A stretch of DNA of 64,000 bases from Marinomonas posidonica IVIA-Po-181 (lineage in GTDB: Bacteria > Pseudomonadota > Gammaproteobacteria > Pseudomonadales > Marinomonadaceae), in the NCBI RefSeq assembly GCF_000214215.1, contig NC_015559.1:1909001-1973000 (forward strand), given 5' to 3'. The notes beneath the pieces are model-generated. The model was not told the origin of the DNA. It did not search any database and saw nothing but the letters and a program-made list of their open reading frames with translations. The position numbers and the translations under genes are program-made. Positions 9,218 to 18,080 of the stretch are shown here, in pieces (position 1 is the stretch's first letter; each line of letters starts with the position of its first letter).

Positions 9218-10831
9218 TTATAAACGGATGCTTTCTATAATTTGTTCTACCACCTCTTCGACCGCTGTTCCGTTAATCGAGTAATCGGCAATATTGTCAT
9301 CGGAAACCAAGATTGCTACGCCGGTTTGGCGAACTAGATTGGCTTCCTCACTTGTTGCGTTAGCTTTCGCGAGCGCAGTGACACCGCGTCTTAGTAGCAA
9401 ACGCTCAACCGCATCAGATTTCTCCAATACCACGGAGGATAAAGCAATAATGGCAGGTTTTTGACCCAGTCGTGCTGCACGATCTTCTGCACTGACAACC
9501 GATTCTTGATCTAGCTCAACGATCGCTTCTTCAACCATGCCAGCACCGACGGTGACATTGGTAAGGCGATCAATGATGACCAAAGCACCTGTCAAGCGGC
9601 TGTTTTGGTATTCATCAAACGCCACAGGTGTATCAAATTGCAATACAGCATCACCAATACCATTTAACTCAAGCTCAGCAATGGTGCTGTGCTCAAGGGT
9701 ATTAACATCTATTTTATGATTAAAATGATGCACTTTACCTGGTACAGTCTGCGTACCTAGCTTGAAGTCATACAGCTTGCCCGGTACTAAAGGTTGTTCC
9801 GCCATCCACACAAGAGAGGCTCGTAGTGCCGATGAAATTAATGGCTCTTCATCAGCGTGTGACAACATATCGCCACGGCTAATGTCAATTTCATCTGTTA
9901 AGGTAATGGTGACCGCCTGACCTGCTTTAGCTGTCTCTAGCTCACCATCGAAGGTGACAATTTTATCTACGCTAGAGGTTTTTCCAGATGGCAAAGCAAC
10001 CAGTTTGTCACCTGGTTTTACTTGCCCAGCTGCAATCGTGCCTGCGAAACCACGAAAATCCAGATTAGGACGGTTAACATATTGCACAGGCAACCTGAAT
10101 GCCGCCTGCTTAACATCTCGATCAATTTTCACTGACTCAAGAATCGACATCAAAGAACCACCTTGATACCAAGGCGTGCTCTCAGATGGATTAACAACAT
10201 TATCACCGCGCAAGGCTGACATTGGAACAAAGTGAATGTCACTAGGCTTGCGATCACCGAGCTGGTCTACAAAGTCTAAGTAATCCGCTTTGATATGATC
10301 AAACCTTTCTTTGGAGAAATCCACCAAATCCATTTTGTTAACGGCCACAACGACATGTTTAATGCCTAGTAGTGAGGCGATATAACTATGACGACGAGTT
10401 TGAGTTTGCACACCGTAACGAGCGTCGATCAAGATGATCGCCAAATCACAGGTCGATGCGCCTGTTGCCATGTTACGAGTGTATTGCTCATGCCCAGGTG
10501 TATCGGCAATGATGAATTTACGCTTTTCCGTTGAAAAATAACGGTAGGCCACGTCGATGGTAATGCCTTGTTCACGTTCAGCTTGCAAACCATCGACTAA
10601 TAGTGCGAGATCAACTTCTTCGCCCTGTGTTCCAGATTTTTTACTGTCACGTTTAACCGCATCCAAATGATCTTCATAAATCAATTTAGAATCGTGTAAC
10701 AAACGGCCGATTAAGGTACTTTTACCATCATCAACGTTACCACATGTCAGAAGACGCAATAGGTCTTTTTCTTCATGCTGCTTTAGGTAACCAAGTATGT
10801 CTTGGCTGATCAATTCTGACTGGTGAGACAT
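9218..10831 (-). CDS. cysN: Sulfate adenylyltransferase subunit 1 (GTPase)
   Basis: 537 residues. Elongation-factor-like GTPase domain with Walker [10 protein letters not shown] (about 31-39), [12 protein letters not shown] as G3 and NKMD as G4, then two beta-barrel domains. With CysD it activates sulfate to adenosine 5'-phosphosulfate. It follows cysD by 17 bases. The chain is about 60 residues longer than the E. coli enzyme. The extra C-terminus (about 455-537) looks like a shrunken alpha/beta domain with [20 protein letters not shown] and a final VVEQIIESI helix. It has no P-loop, so it is not an active APS-kinase fusion of the CysNC type. Confidence 0.95.
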   Translation of the reverse strand: MSHQSELISQDILGYLKQHEEKDLLRLLTCGNVDDGKSTLIGRLLHDSKLIYEDHLDAVKRDSKKSGTQGEEVDLALLVDGLQAEREQGITIDVAYRYFSTEKRKFIIADTPGHEQYTRNMATGASTCDLAIILIDARYGVQTQTRRHSYIASLLGIKHVVVAVNKMDLVDFSKERFDHIKADYLDFVDQLGDRKPSDIHFVPMSALRGDNVVNPSESTPWYQGGSLMSILESVKIDRDVKQAAFRLPVQYVNRPNLDFRGFAGTIAAGQVKPGDKLVALPSGKTSSVDKIVTFDGELETAKAGQAVTITLTDEIDISRGDMLSHADEEPLISSALRASLVWMAEQPLVPGKLYDFKLGTQTVPGKVHHFNHKIDVNTLEHSTIAELELNGIGDAVLQFDTPVAFDEYQNSRLTGALVIIDRLTNVTVGAGMVEEAIVELDQESVVSAEDRAARLGQKPAIIALSSVVLEKSDAVERLLLRRGVTALAKANATSEEANLVRQTGVAILVSDDNIADYSINGTAVEEVVEQIIESIRL

Positions 10832-10848
10832 GCTCTTTTACTCCAAAC

Positions 10849-11754
10849 TTAGAAATAGCCTTGTTTCTTTTTCTCTTCCATTGACCCAGCAGAGTCATGG
10901 TCAATCATTCGCCCTTGGCGTTCTGAGCTCTTGGTTAGCAACATTTCCTGGATAATCTCAGGAAGTGTGTTGGCTTCAGACTCAACCGCCCCAGTCAGGG
11001 GATAACAACCCAATGTACGAAAACGCACAGATTTCATTTCAGGTTGTTCACCGTTTAATGGCATACGATCATCGTCAACCATGATCAAGGTGCCATCACG
11101 CTCAACAACAGGACGCTTCTCAGAGAAATACAAAGGAACAATTGGAATGCTTTCTAAGTAGATGTATTGCCAAATATCCAGCTCAGTCCAGTTAGACAAA
11201 GGGAAAACACGTATGCTCTCGCCTTTATTTACCTTACCATTGTAGATATTCCATAATTCAGGACGCTGGTTTTTAGGGTCCCAACGGTGTTGCTTATCAC
11301 GAAAAGAGTACACACGTTCTTTCGCACGGGATTTTTCTTCATCGCGACGTGCGCCACCAAAGGCCGCATCAAAGCCATACTTGTCTAACGCTTGCTTTAG
11401 GCCTTGAGTTTTCATGACATCTGTGTGTTTCGCGCTGCCATGGGTAAAAGGGCCGATGCCTTGCTCAATGCCTTCCTGATTCTGATGCACGATCAGTTCG
11501 AGCCCAAGCTTCGCAACCATTTCATCACGGAACGTAATCATTTCCTTAAATTTCCAGCCTGTATCCACATGCATTAACGGAAACGGTGGCTTTCCAGGGT
11601 AAAAAGCTTTCATGGCCAAATGCAGCATGACCGCTGAATCTTTACCAATAGAATAAAGCATTACAGGATTATCAAATTCGGCAGCCACTTCACGGATAAT
11701 ATGAATACTTTCCGCTTCCAGCTGTTTTAGGTGTGTCAGTCTTGCCTCTGTCAT
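10849..11754 (-). CDS. cysD: Sulfate adenylyltransferase subunit 2
   Basis: 301 residues, the usual CysD length. The N-type ATP pyrophosphatase fold shows the PP-loop [14 protein letters not shown] (about residues 34-47). [12 protein letters not shown] and [16 protein letters not shown] are further conserved blocks. It catalyses sulfate adenylylation with CysN. The ATG at 11752-11754 is preceded by about 200 AT-rich bases carrying the promoter. No cysC or cysH is beside it, so the rest of assimilation must lie elsewhere. Confidence 0.96.
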   Translation of the reverse strand: MTEARLTHLKQLEAESIHIIREVAAEFDNPVMLYSIGKDSAVMLHLAMKAFYPGKPPFPLMHVDTGWKFKEMITFRDEMVAKLGLELIVHQNQEGIEQGIGPFTHGSAKHTDVMKTQGLKQALDKYGFDAAFGGARRDEEKSRAKERVYSFRDKQHRWDPKNQRPELWNIYNGKVNKGESIRVFPLSNWTELDIWQYIYLESIPIVPLYFSEKRPVVERDGTLIMVDDDRMPLNGEQPEMKSVRFRTLGCYPLTGAVESEANTLPEIIQEMLLTKSSERQGRMIDHDSAGSMEEKKKQGYF

Positions 11755-11894
11755 AATGTCCCATCTCTAATATTAAGGCTTTAGCATTTCTCACACTATA
11801 ACATGCCTTTAAGTTATAAAAACCACACCATCTAGACTTTAGTAGAATATGTATATTAAAAAAGCTATATAGACTTAACTTATGAAACATCATA

Positions 11895-11929
11895 AAAAAG
11901 GCTAAAGAGTCCCCCCCTTTAGCCTTTTT
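11895..11929. terminator. Terminator of the coiled-coil membrane protein gene
   Basis: Thirteen-base perfect stem AAAAAGGCTAAAG / CTTTAGCCTTTTT with a C-rich loop. The T run on the minus strand ends the 11953-12894 gene; on the plus strand it also faces cysD. Confidence 0.9.
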
Positions 11930-11952
11930 AAAATGCGATATCTTGCAGAAAA

Positions 11953-12894
11953 CTACTGAGCGTTAAGTTGTTGCTCTAACATCAGCTGGTTAATCTGTTT
12001 GCGTAACCGAATGATCTCAGCATTGACCTGCGAACGGAACGCGTCGTTAGATTGGATCGCTTCCTGCTGTTGCTTCAAGGTCTGCTGCACTTGTGTTAAA
12101 TCAGAGGCATCTGATGCATTGGCCTTTTGCTCAACTGTATTGAGTTGCTTTTGCAGTCGCCCAATTTCCTGTGAAACGCTTTCAACGCTCAAACCAAGTG
12201 CTTGTGTGGTACCTGTCTGCTCATTAAGAACTTTCTCAACGCTACTAAGTTGCGCTGCTTGCCCCTGAATTTTAACATTTTGACTTTTAACCTGATCCCC
12301 TAGGCCCTCTGTTAAACTATCAAGCTCGACCACTGTTGGTAATAGTTTGTTGTAAGCGGCCTCCAAATCACTGAACGCGCCATCTTGATGCGCAATACGT
12401 TTGGCTTGTGTTGACACATCGGCTTTCAACGTCTTGATTTGCTGCTTTAATAAATCAACAGCATCACTATTTGCAGCGATGGTTTTGCGGTTTCTATCAT
12501 ATGACACCCCCCACAGTTTACGAATCTCGCTCTCATGAGTTTTGAGTGTCTGTTCCACTGTTTGGCCCTGCTCATTGGCCGAGACATCCGCGGCCAACAA
12601 TTGGTGATCAAGGTTTTCAATTTCGCTTTTTGCTCCGTAAAGCTCATTACGTAATTGTTGATTTTGCTGCCACAACCAAAAACCAGCCGCAGCAGAAAAG
12701 GCCAATATCAGAAACAAAAGAAGGTAAATACCGAATAAGCTTTGCTTCTTATGAACCACAGCGGGGGCATGAGCGGGTTGGGCAGGAGAAGGCGCTGGGC
12801 GGGCCTTTGGCGCGCTACTATTATGCCTTCTTTGGCTTACTTCATCTTGATCCAAAGTCATACTTGGGATCTCTACATCGTCGTCTCTTCGCAT
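11953..12894 (-). CDS. Inner-membrane protein with long periplasmic coiled coil, function unknown
   Basis: 313 residues, not assigned to a named family. The N-terminus (1-50) is charged then Pro/Ala-rich (KARPAPSPAQPAHAPA) and presumably cytoplasmic. One membrane helix spans about 52-74 (LFGIYLLLFLILAFSAAAGFW). The remainder is almost wholly coiled coil with heptad-like Leu/Ile spacing (NQQLRNELYGAKSEIENLDHQL near 78-99 and a final EIIRLRKQINQLMLEQQ). A WGVSYDRNRKTI stretch interrupts the coil near residue 130. It resembles envelope structural or division-associated coiled-coil proteins only in architecture. It is divergent from sodB and ends in a strong terminator. Confidence 0.75.
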   Translation of the reverse strand: MRRDDDVEIPSMTLDQDEVSQRRHNSSAPKARPAPSPAQPAHAPAVVHKKQSLFGIYLLLFLILAFSAAAGFWLWQQNQQLRNELYGAKSEIENLDHQLLAADVSANEQGQTVEQTLKTHESEIRKLWGVSYDRNRKTIAANSDAVDLLKQQIKTLKADVSTQAKRIAHQDGAFSDLEAAYNKLLPTVVELDSLTEGLGDQVKSQNVKIQGQAAQLSSVEKVLNEQTGTTQALGLSVESVSQEIGRLQKQLNTVEQKANASDASDLTQVQQTLKQQQEAIQSNDAFRSQVNAEIIRLRKQINQLMLEQQLNAQ

Positions 12895-13050
12895 GGAAAT
12901 CTAATATATTGGTTATTAACAAAAATTATGGAAAAACAAGATAGAACAATTCTAAATAATATTATCTTAGTTCTTTCGGTGCTACTATATAAGCACCATT
13001 AACTGCTTGATAACAAGCACTTTAGTTAATTAAAAGCAAGGAGAATCGTA

Positions 13051-13635
13051 ATGTCTTTTGAATTGCCCGCGCTTCCATACGCGAAAGACGCACTAGAGCC
13101 ACATATGTCTGTAGAGACATTGGAATATCACCATGGTAAGCACCATAACACTTATGTTGTTAAGCTTAACGGTCTTGTTCCTGGCACTGAATATGAAGGC
13201 AAAAACCTTGAGGAGATCATTGAGTCAGCTCCTGCAGGTCCAGTCTTTAACAATGCGGCACAAATCTGGAACCACACTTTCTTCTGGAACAGCTTAAGCC
13301 CAAATGGTGGCGGTCAGCCTACCGGCGCATTAGCGGATGCTATTAATGCTAAATGGGGTTCTTTCGAAGCCTTCCAAGAAGCGTTCAACGACAAAGCCGT
13401 TAACAACTTTGGTTCTAGTTGGACTTGGTTGGTTAAAACCGCTTCAGGCGAGCTAGACATCATCAACACTAGCAACGCAGGCACACCATTGACTGACGGC
13501 CAGACTCCGTTAATCACGGTTGACCTTTGGGAACATGCTTATTACATCGACTACCGTAACGTTCGTCCTGATTACCTAAAAGGTTTCTGGGCGCTTGCAA
13601 ACTGGGAATTTGCAGCAGCGAACTTTGCCGCTTAA
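13051..13635 (+). CDS. sodB: Iron superoxide dismutase
   Basis: 194 residues, cytoplasmic, no signal peptide. The four metal ligands are in place: His27 (EYHHGKHH), His75 (IWNHTFFW), Asp158 and His162 ([12 protein letters not shown]). The [13 protein letters not shown] segment and a Gln-type second sphere near [11 protein letters not shown] point to the iron rather than the manganese form. It converts superoxide to oxygen and peroxide as a dimer. An AAGGAG ribosome site precedes the ATG, and a strong terminator follows 30 bases after the stop. Confidence 0.96.
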   Translation: MSFELPALPYAKDALEPHMSVETLEYHHGKHHNTYVVKLNGLVPGTEYEGKNLEEIIESAPAGPVFNNAAQIWNHTFFWNSLSPNGGGQPTGALADAINAKWGSFEAFQEAFNDKAVNNFGSSWTWLVKTASGELDIINTSNAGTPLTDGQTPLITVDLWEHAYYIDYRNVRPDYLKGFWALANWEFAAANFAA

Positions 13636-13664
13636 GATTCGTCAATCTTAAGCCAGTCAATAAG

Positions 13665-13697
13665 GCGGCCTTAGTCTTAACTAAGGCCGCTTTTTTT
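13665..13697 (+). terminator. Terminator of sodB
   Basis: Perfect 10-bp stem GCGGCCTTAG / CTAAGGCCGC with loop TCTTAA and seven T residues directly after. A smaller CTTAAG...CTTAAG hairpin lies just upstream at 13631-13652. Confidence 0.95.
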
Positions 13698-13759
13698 ATA
13701 TTTAAAGTCTCAATGCATCAATTGACGCGTTATCAATTAAAGTATTATCAATTTAACTG

Positions 13760-14200
13760 CTATTGCTTCAACTCTTTCTGCACAGCCAACTTAGTCTGTA
13801 TAAATTCTGAATGCGGCATAAAAAGTAATTCGCTAATACGGCGTATTCTATGATCTTCATGGGCATCAAGATCTCCATCAGACAAAGCCACATGCCAAAG
13901 CCCCTTTAATAGCTGCATTTTTTGCTCTAACGATGCATGATCATTGATCACTTTGGTAAATTGATACAGATCATTGGCCTCATCGACGCCTTTACGAGCC
14001 TCTTCATATATTAACGCTATGTCATCACCAAGATCACTGACTTCATTTAAAATGCGTTTAATTTCTTTTTCTTCTTCAGGGGCCACATGATGATCTGCCA
14101 ACATCACTTCCATTAATAATGCCGCCACTGCCTTTTGATAGGATATTTGTTCTTCCGAGTCAATTGGCATACTAAAAAGGCTTTTTAAAAGATTTAACAT
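13760..14200 (-). CDS. TerB-like (tellurite-resistance/DUF533-type) helical protein
   Basis: 146 residues, all-helical, with a TerB-type domain: YQKAVAALLMEVMLADHHVAPEEEKEI in the first helical pair and LWHVALSDGDLDAHEDHRIRRISELL in the second. Each ends in an acidic DHHV/DGDLD loop that can bind metal in the family. TerB-like proteins sit at the inner face of the membrane in stress-response complexes; the exact role is unknown. It starts one base after the stop of the 14201-14662 gene, so the two are coupled. No other ter genes are present, so a tellurite function should not be assumed. Confidence 0.75.
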   Translation of the reverse strand: MLNLLKSLFSMPIDSEEQISYQKAVAALLMEVMLADHHVAPEEEKEIKRILNEVSDLGDDIALIYEEARKGVDEANDLYQFTKVINDHASLEQKMQLLKGLWHVALSDGDLDAHEDHRIRRISELLFMPHSEFIQTKLAVQKELKQ

Positions 14201-14662
14201 TTATAACGTCTCCAACAAGGTCTCTCTTAACTCTGAAATTAATGCATTTGGAAATTGGCGGTAATCTAAATATGGACACCAAACATATGGCGGCTTAACC
14301 CAAGCATCCTGACCCACCGACACACTAGCCTCTAACACAGGCCATTGTTCTCGTAATTTAAGACCAACAATAAAGATAGCGGTTGCTTTATGTGCAATGG
14401 ACATTACTTCCTTTGCATTAAAAACGACCCCAACCTCGTCAAATAGACTTAAATCCCTGTGTTCACGCCATTGATCAGGATCATCTGACGTCAACTTCGC
14501 CATGATAGTAAGTATTTTACGCCAGTGATTGCCATTAAGTTCAATCAACTGATTAACACTGTGTGATGAAGGCAAAGTACTTTCATCTAGTTTGGGTTCG
14601 TTTGGCAACACAAACAGATAGTTAGCCGTATTTACTTTTTGGCCGAGCCATAACCCGTGCAT
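14201..14662 (-). CDS. Conserved hypothetical protein paired with the TerB-like gene
   Basis: 153 residues that I cannot assign to a named family. It has no signal peptide or membrane segment. Features are LFVLPNEPKLDESTLPSSHSVNQLIEL near the N-terminus, a Trp-rich middle (NGNHWRKILTI, DPDQWREHRD), and a WVKPPYVWCPYLDYRQFPNALI block near residues 118-140 that looks like a conserved aromatic core. It is probably a soluble cytoplasmic protein. It directly precedes the TerB-like gene in a two-gene operon whose promoter must lie at about 14663-14700, back-to-back with the YeeE-type operon. Confidence 0.6.
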   Translation of the reverse strand: MHGLWLGQKVNTANYLFVLPNEPKLDESTLPSSHSVNQLIELNGNHWRKILTIMAKLTSDDPDQWREHRDLSLFDEVGVVFNAKEVMSIAHKATAIFIVGLKLREQWPVLEASVSVGQDAWVKPPYVWCPYLDYRQFPNALISELRETLLETL

Positions 14663-14712
14663 ATGCCCTCTTTCTCTAAATAAGGTGGTTTACTCTAAAT
14701 TCAACCTAAAAC

Positions 14713-14752
14713 ATTAGACAAAACTAATAAATATAAATTAGAATTATCTAAT
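14713..14752 (+). promoter_or_regulatory. Two tandem AT-rich palindromes before the YeeE/YedE operon
   Basis: ATTAG-N6-CTAAT at 14713-14728 and ATTAGA-ATTA-TCTAAT at 14737-14752 are inverted repeats of the same half-site, 24 bases apart centre to centre. They end 16 bases before the start codon. They resemble the AT-rich dyads bound by ArsR-family repressors (BigR/YgaV group) of sulfur-compound genes. No such repressor gene is adjacent. Confidence 0.55.
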
Positions 14753-14768
14753 GTTATAGGAGAACCAA

Positions 14769-15167
14769 ATGGAAAATTTAACATACCCAATAGCGGGTGG
14801 CTTACTGATTGGGCTTACCACCAGCTTTTACCTTCTCACAGCAGGCCGTGTGATTGGAATAAGCGGGATTCTAGCACAGCTATTATTTAATAAAGGTCGA
14901 CTTCTACCCTTATTGTTTATCTTAGGATTAATTATAGGTGGCAGTGCTTATGGCACACTCATTCAACCAAGCACGCCTTTGCCTGAAATGAGAAACCCGC
15001 TCTTGCTAATTATATCTGGTTTATTAGTTGGTTACGGTACACGCTTGGGCGGTGGTTGCACGAGTGGCCACGGGGTCTGCGGCATTTCTCGTTTATCCAT
15101 TCGTTCAATCGTTGCGACACTGGTGTTTATGGCAATGGCCATTCTGACCGTCGCCATAACGTATTAG
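14769..15167 (+). CDS. YeeE/YedE-family sulfur-compound transporter, first half
   Basis: 132 residues with about four membrane helices. The hallmark [12 protein letters not shown] motif (about residues 96-107) sits in a re-entrant loop. In the related thiosulfate transporter TsuA (YeeE), conserved cysteines of such loops relay thiosulfate. An AGGAG ribosome site precedes the ATG. The second half is encoded 10 bases downstream, making a split transporter. Substrate is inferred to be a small reduced sulfur compound; palindromes in the promoter suggest induction by sulfide or persulfide. Confidence 0.85.
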   Translation: MENLTYPIAGGLLIGLTTSFYLLTAGRVIGISGILAQLLFNKGRLLPLLFILGLIIGGSAYGTLIQPSTPLPEMRNPLLLIISGLLVGYGTRLGGGCTSGHGVCGISRLSIRSIVATLVFMAMAILTVAITY

Positions 15168-15177
15168 GAGGCAAACC

Positions 15178-15597
15178 ATGTACGCAGTGATTACCTTTCT
15201 ATCTGGATTACTATTTGGCTTAGGTCTAGCCCTGTCAGAAATGACCAATCCAGCGGTGGTTATTGGCTTTCTAGACATCTTCGGTGACTGGAATCCTTCT
15301 TTGATCGCGGTTATGGTCAGCGCTATTGCTGTTGGCATGATCGGCTATAGGATCAAAAACACACGTTTTCAACCTTACTTTGCCAATCAATGGCAAATTC
15401 CTAATTTAAAGCACATTGATCAAAAATTGATTCTCGGTGCCAGTACATTTGGTATTGGTTGGGGGTTGAGCGGATACTGCCCTGGACCAGGATTAACCGC
15501 GTTAATCAACAACCCAATGGAAGGCGTATACTTTGTTGGCGCATTGATTATTGGTAGTGCCATTCATCATTTACAGAATCGATTCATACAGAAATAA
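15178..15597 (+). CDS. YeeE/YedE-family (DUF6691-type) transporter, second half
   Basis: 139 residues, about four membrane helices. MYAVITFLSGLLFGLGLALSEMTNP opens the protein with a conserved LSEMTNPAVVIGFLDIFGDWNPSL loop. The second cysteine motif GWGLSGYCPGPGL lies near residues 101-113 and mirrors the CTSGHGVCG motif of its partner. An AGGAGG ribosome site overlaps the spacer after the first gene. The two proteins together equal one full YeeE-type transporter. A terminator follows 29 bases after the stop. Confidence 0.85.
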   Translation: MYAVITFLSGLLFGLGLALSEMTNPAVVIGFLDIFGDWNPSLIAVMVSAIAVGMIGYRIKNTRFQPYFANQWQIPNLKHIDQKLILGASTFGIGWGLSGYCPGPGLTALINNPMEGVYFVGALIIGSAIHHLQNRFIQK

Positions 15598-15625
15598 TTT
15601 CTTAAAAAAAGTGCAAACTAACCCA

Positions 15626-15651
15626 GGGGCTTTTTATAGCCCCTTTTTTTT
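15626..15651 (+). terminator. Terminator of the YeeE/YedE operon
   Basis: Stem GGGGC / GCCCC (15626-15630 and 15639-15643), extendable by weak A-T pairs, followed by eight or more T residues. Confidence 0.85.
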
Positions 15652-15655
15652 GTAT

Positions 15656-15838
15656 AAGGTGCCAAAAAATACTTGACGGACGGTCAATTCAGCCTTAAAT
15701 TTCGGCCGCGTCATTGCTGAACATAATCCGCACCGCTTCAACTGCTGCGCTAGTCGCTTAAGGCCATCGAGCCGGATAAGTAACAGCCATAAGTAGGACG
15801 GGAGAAGGTAAAGACGTTTACTAATTTTCGGTTTATGT
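15656..15838 (+). other. GC-richer structured leader before the decarboxylase gene
   Basis: About 180 bases more GC-rich than the surrounding intergenic DNA, without a believable open frame. It contains the dyad TTGAC-GGACG-GTCAA (15673-15687) and a longer-range pair GCCTTAA (15692-15698) with TTAAGGC (15758-15764). An ATG TTT GCA TAA mini-frame sits at 15836-15847, just before the gene's ribosome site. This could be a regulatory leader for polyamine control, or an operator region; I do not recognise a known riboswitch. Confidence 0.35.
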
Positions 15839-15859
15839 TTGCATAATAGGAGAACCTCC

Positions 15860-17026
15860 ATGTCTATTGACGTTAATGAATTCTACACCCCGGAACGCTT
15901 CGCACGACTGAAGGCGTTTGCTGATGAAAAAGACACCCCTTTTGTTGTCATTGATACTGAAATCATTAATGAAGCTTACACCGAATTAAGCAAAGGCTTT
16001 CCAGTGGCGGATATCTTTTATGCTATTAAAGCCAATCCAGCCCCACAAATTTTAGAACTGCTCAGAGATCGCGGCTCAAACTTTGACGTAGCCTCTCGCT
16101 ATGAGCTAGACAAACTGTTCGCGATCGGTGGCATTTCTCCTGATCGCGTGAGTTATGGCAACACCATCAAAAAAGCCAAAGACGTACGCTACTTCTATGA
16201 AAAAGGTGTGCGCATGTTCGCGACCGATTCAGAAGCGGATTTGCGAAACATCGCTAAAGCTGCACCTGGCTCTAAAATCTATGTGCGGATTTTAACGGAA
16301 GGCACTGTAACAGCCGATTGGCCGCTGTCACGTAAATTCGGTTGCCGCCCAGACATGGCAATGGATTTATTAATTCTGGCAAAAGAACTTGGCTTGGAAC
16401 CCTATGGTGTGTCTTTCCATGTTGGCTCACAGCAACGTGATATTGGCGCATGGGACGCCGCTATTGCCAGTGTGAAGGTGATTTTTGAACGCCTTAAAGA
16501 AGAAGATGGTATTGTTCTTCAAATGATCAATATGGGGGGCGGTTTTCCAGCGAACTACATCTCTAAGACAAACGAGCTATCCGTTTACGCTGAAGAAATC
16601 ACTCGCTTTTTAGAAGAAGATTTTGGTGAAGACATTCCTCGCATCATACTCGAACCTGGTCGCTCACTGATTTCAAATGCCGGCATTCTGGTCAGTGAAG
16701 TGGTGCTGATATCCCGAAAATCTCACACCGCACTTAATCGCTGGGTGTTTACTGATGTGGGTAAATTTTCAGGTTTGATTGAAACCTTAGATGAATCCAT
16801 CAAATACCCCATTCACGTGGAAAAAGGTGGCGAATTGGAAGAAGTGATCATCGCTGGCCCTACTTGCGACAGTGCTGATATCATGTATGAGAACTATAAA
16901 TATGGCTTGCCATTAAATTTGGCCATTGGGGATCGCATGTATTGGCTTTCAACGGGAGCTTATACCACCACTTACAGTGCGATTGAATTTAATGGCTTCC
17001 CGCCATTAGAATCCTACTATTTATAA
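15860..17026 (+). CDS. Ornithine/lysine decarboxylase, alanine-racemase-fold (type III) PLP enzyme
   Basis: 388 residues from the ATG at 15860, which has AGGAG 8 bases upstream; an in-frame ATG at 15839 precedes the ribosome site and is unlikely. It is a PLP-dependent TIM-barrel decarboxylase of the eukaryotic-type ODC/LDC family. The PLP lysine is Lys57 in FYAIKANPAP. FHVGSQ, GGGFP and EPGRSLI bind the cofactor, and the catalytic cysteine is about Cys336 in GPTCDSADIMYE. It makes putrescine from ornithine (or cadaverine from lysine) for polyamine synthesis. It is monocistronic with a terminator at 17071-17107. Confidence 0.9.
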   Translation: MSIDVNEFYTPERFARLKAFADEKDTPFVVIDTEIINEAYTELSKGFPVADIFYAIKANPAPQILELLRDRGSNFDVASRYELDKLFAIGGISPDRVSYGNTIKKAKDVRYFYEKGVRMFATDSEADLRNIAKAAPGSKIYVRILTEGTVTADWPLSRKFGCRPDMAMDLLILAKELGLEPYGVSFHVGSQQRDIGAWDAAIASVKVIFERLKEEDGIVLQMINMGGGFPANYISKTNELSVYAEEITRFLEEDFGEDIPRIILEPGRSLISNAGILVSEVVLISRKSHTALNRWVFTDVGKFSGLIETLDESIKYPIHVEKGGELEEVIIAGPTCDSADIMYENYKYGLPLNLAIGDRMYWLSTGAYTTTYSAIEFNGFPPLESYYL

Positions 17027-17070
17027 GTAACCTTTATAGGGCATTTTCGCGTTAAAAAATCGCGCACGGA

Positions 17071-17107
17071 AGAGTCTCAGTTAGCTTTCTAGTGAGACTC
17101 TTTTTTT
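17071..17107 (+). terminator. Terminator of the decarboxylase gene
   Basis: Perfect 9-bp stem AGAGTCTCA / TGAGACTCT (17071-17079 and 17093-17101) followed by a run of T. Confidence 0.93.
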
Positions 17108-17165
17108 GTCTTTTATCTGCAATAAAATTGCGTAATAATCGGCCATCAGATTAAAAGAAGTTTTT

Positions 17166-18002
17166 ATGGTCTACTCTCTCTCAGATCTTGTCATTTACCC
17201 GATAAAATCCATCCATGGTATCCATAAACAACAAGCTCAAGTGGGTTTTTCTGGTCTAGAAGACGATCGATGCTTGGTATTGGTAAAACCAAATGGCGAT
17301 GTCATCACAGGACGCAAATACCCTGAGCTAACCCGCATTCAAGCGTCTAAAAACACTCAAAATCAATGGCTCTTAAAGCATCCAGATCATAGTCAAATCC
17401 TCACTCTCGATGCCACTATGCTCACAGAAGAGTATCGTTTGGTAACAATATGGAATAATGCGATACAAGCACAGTCCTTGGTCCCTGAAGTAGACCAATG
17501 GTTTAGCGAATTACTTGGTGAAACAATACATTTAGCTTTTTTTGGACAAGAATCCAAACGCCACACGAATCGCCGCCCTAATTCTCCTGTTGCTTTTGCA
17601 GATGGTTACCCGTTTCTATTAACCACAGAAGCGTCTTTAGAAGAACTAAATCGTTCATGCCCTGAGTCAATTCAAATGGCGCAATTTCGTCCTAACATGG
17701 TGGTTAAAGGTGGCAAAGCCTTTGAGGAAGATACCTGGAAGCGCATTCGGATTGGCGAAGTGGAATTTGAGAATGTGCAGCCTTGCGTAAGATGCATTTT
17801 TGCCACACTTAACCCAGATACAGGTATCCGCAGCCGCAAGGGCGAACCACTGAAAACCTTAGGTAAATTTCGATTATTAAAAAATGAAGGCATTACCTTT
17901 GGTCTTAATCTCATTGCCTTGAATACGGGCCTTATTCAACAGGGCGACGAAGTTGAGATCCTAGAATATCAAGAAGCCGATCAATATATTGATAAACGTT
18001 AG
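17166..18002 (+). CDS. MOSC-domain protein, YcbX-like without the ferredoxin domain
   Basis: 278 residues. The N-terminal MOSC beta-barrel domain (about 1-120) starts with SDLVIYPIKSIHGI and carries GLEDDRCLVLV. The MOSC domain follows with the conserved Cys207 in NVQPCVRCIFATLNPDTGI. MOSC proteins deliver or use molybdenum-cofactor sulfur; mARC/YcbX members reduce N-hydroxylated compounds using molybdenum bound by that cysteine. E. coli YcbX carries a C-terminal 2Fe-2S domain that is missing here, so an external electron donor would be needed. The gene stands alone between terminators. Confidence 0.85.
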   Translation: MVYSLSDLVIYPIKSIHGIHKQQAQVGFSGLEDDRCLVLVKPNGDVITGRKYPELTRIQASKNTQNQWLLKHPDHSQILTLDATMLTEEYRLVTIWNNAIQAQSLVPEVDQWFSELLGETIHLAFFGQESKRHTNRRPNSPVAFADGYPFLLTTEASLEELNRSCPESIQMAQFRPNMVVKGGKAFEEDTWKRIRIGEVEFENVQPCVRCIFATLNPDTGIRSRKGEPLKTLGKFRLLKNEGITFGLNLIALNTGLIQQGDEVEILEYQEADQYIDKR

Positions 18003-18033
18003 CAACACATTATTAGAACAACATATTTTCATC

Positions 18034-18065
18034 AAAAAAGGGAAGCTAAATCGCTTCCCTTTTTT
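18034..18065. terminator. Bidirectional terminator between the MOSC gene and the ABC-F gene
   Basis: Stem GGGAAGC / GCTTCCC (18040-18046 and 18053-18059) flanked by six A on the left and six T on the right, serving both convergent genes. Confidence 0.9.
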
Positions 18066-18080
18066 ATAAACACCTAAAGA

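Noticed and set aside
13760-14662. Tellurite-resistance operon
   Set aside because: Only a TerB-like domain is present, without other ter genes, so a tellurite function is not supported.
15634-15861. Minus-strand 75-codon frame opposite the decarboxylase leader
   Set aside because: It runs through the terminator of the YeeE/YedE operon and lies antisense to the leader; no domain.
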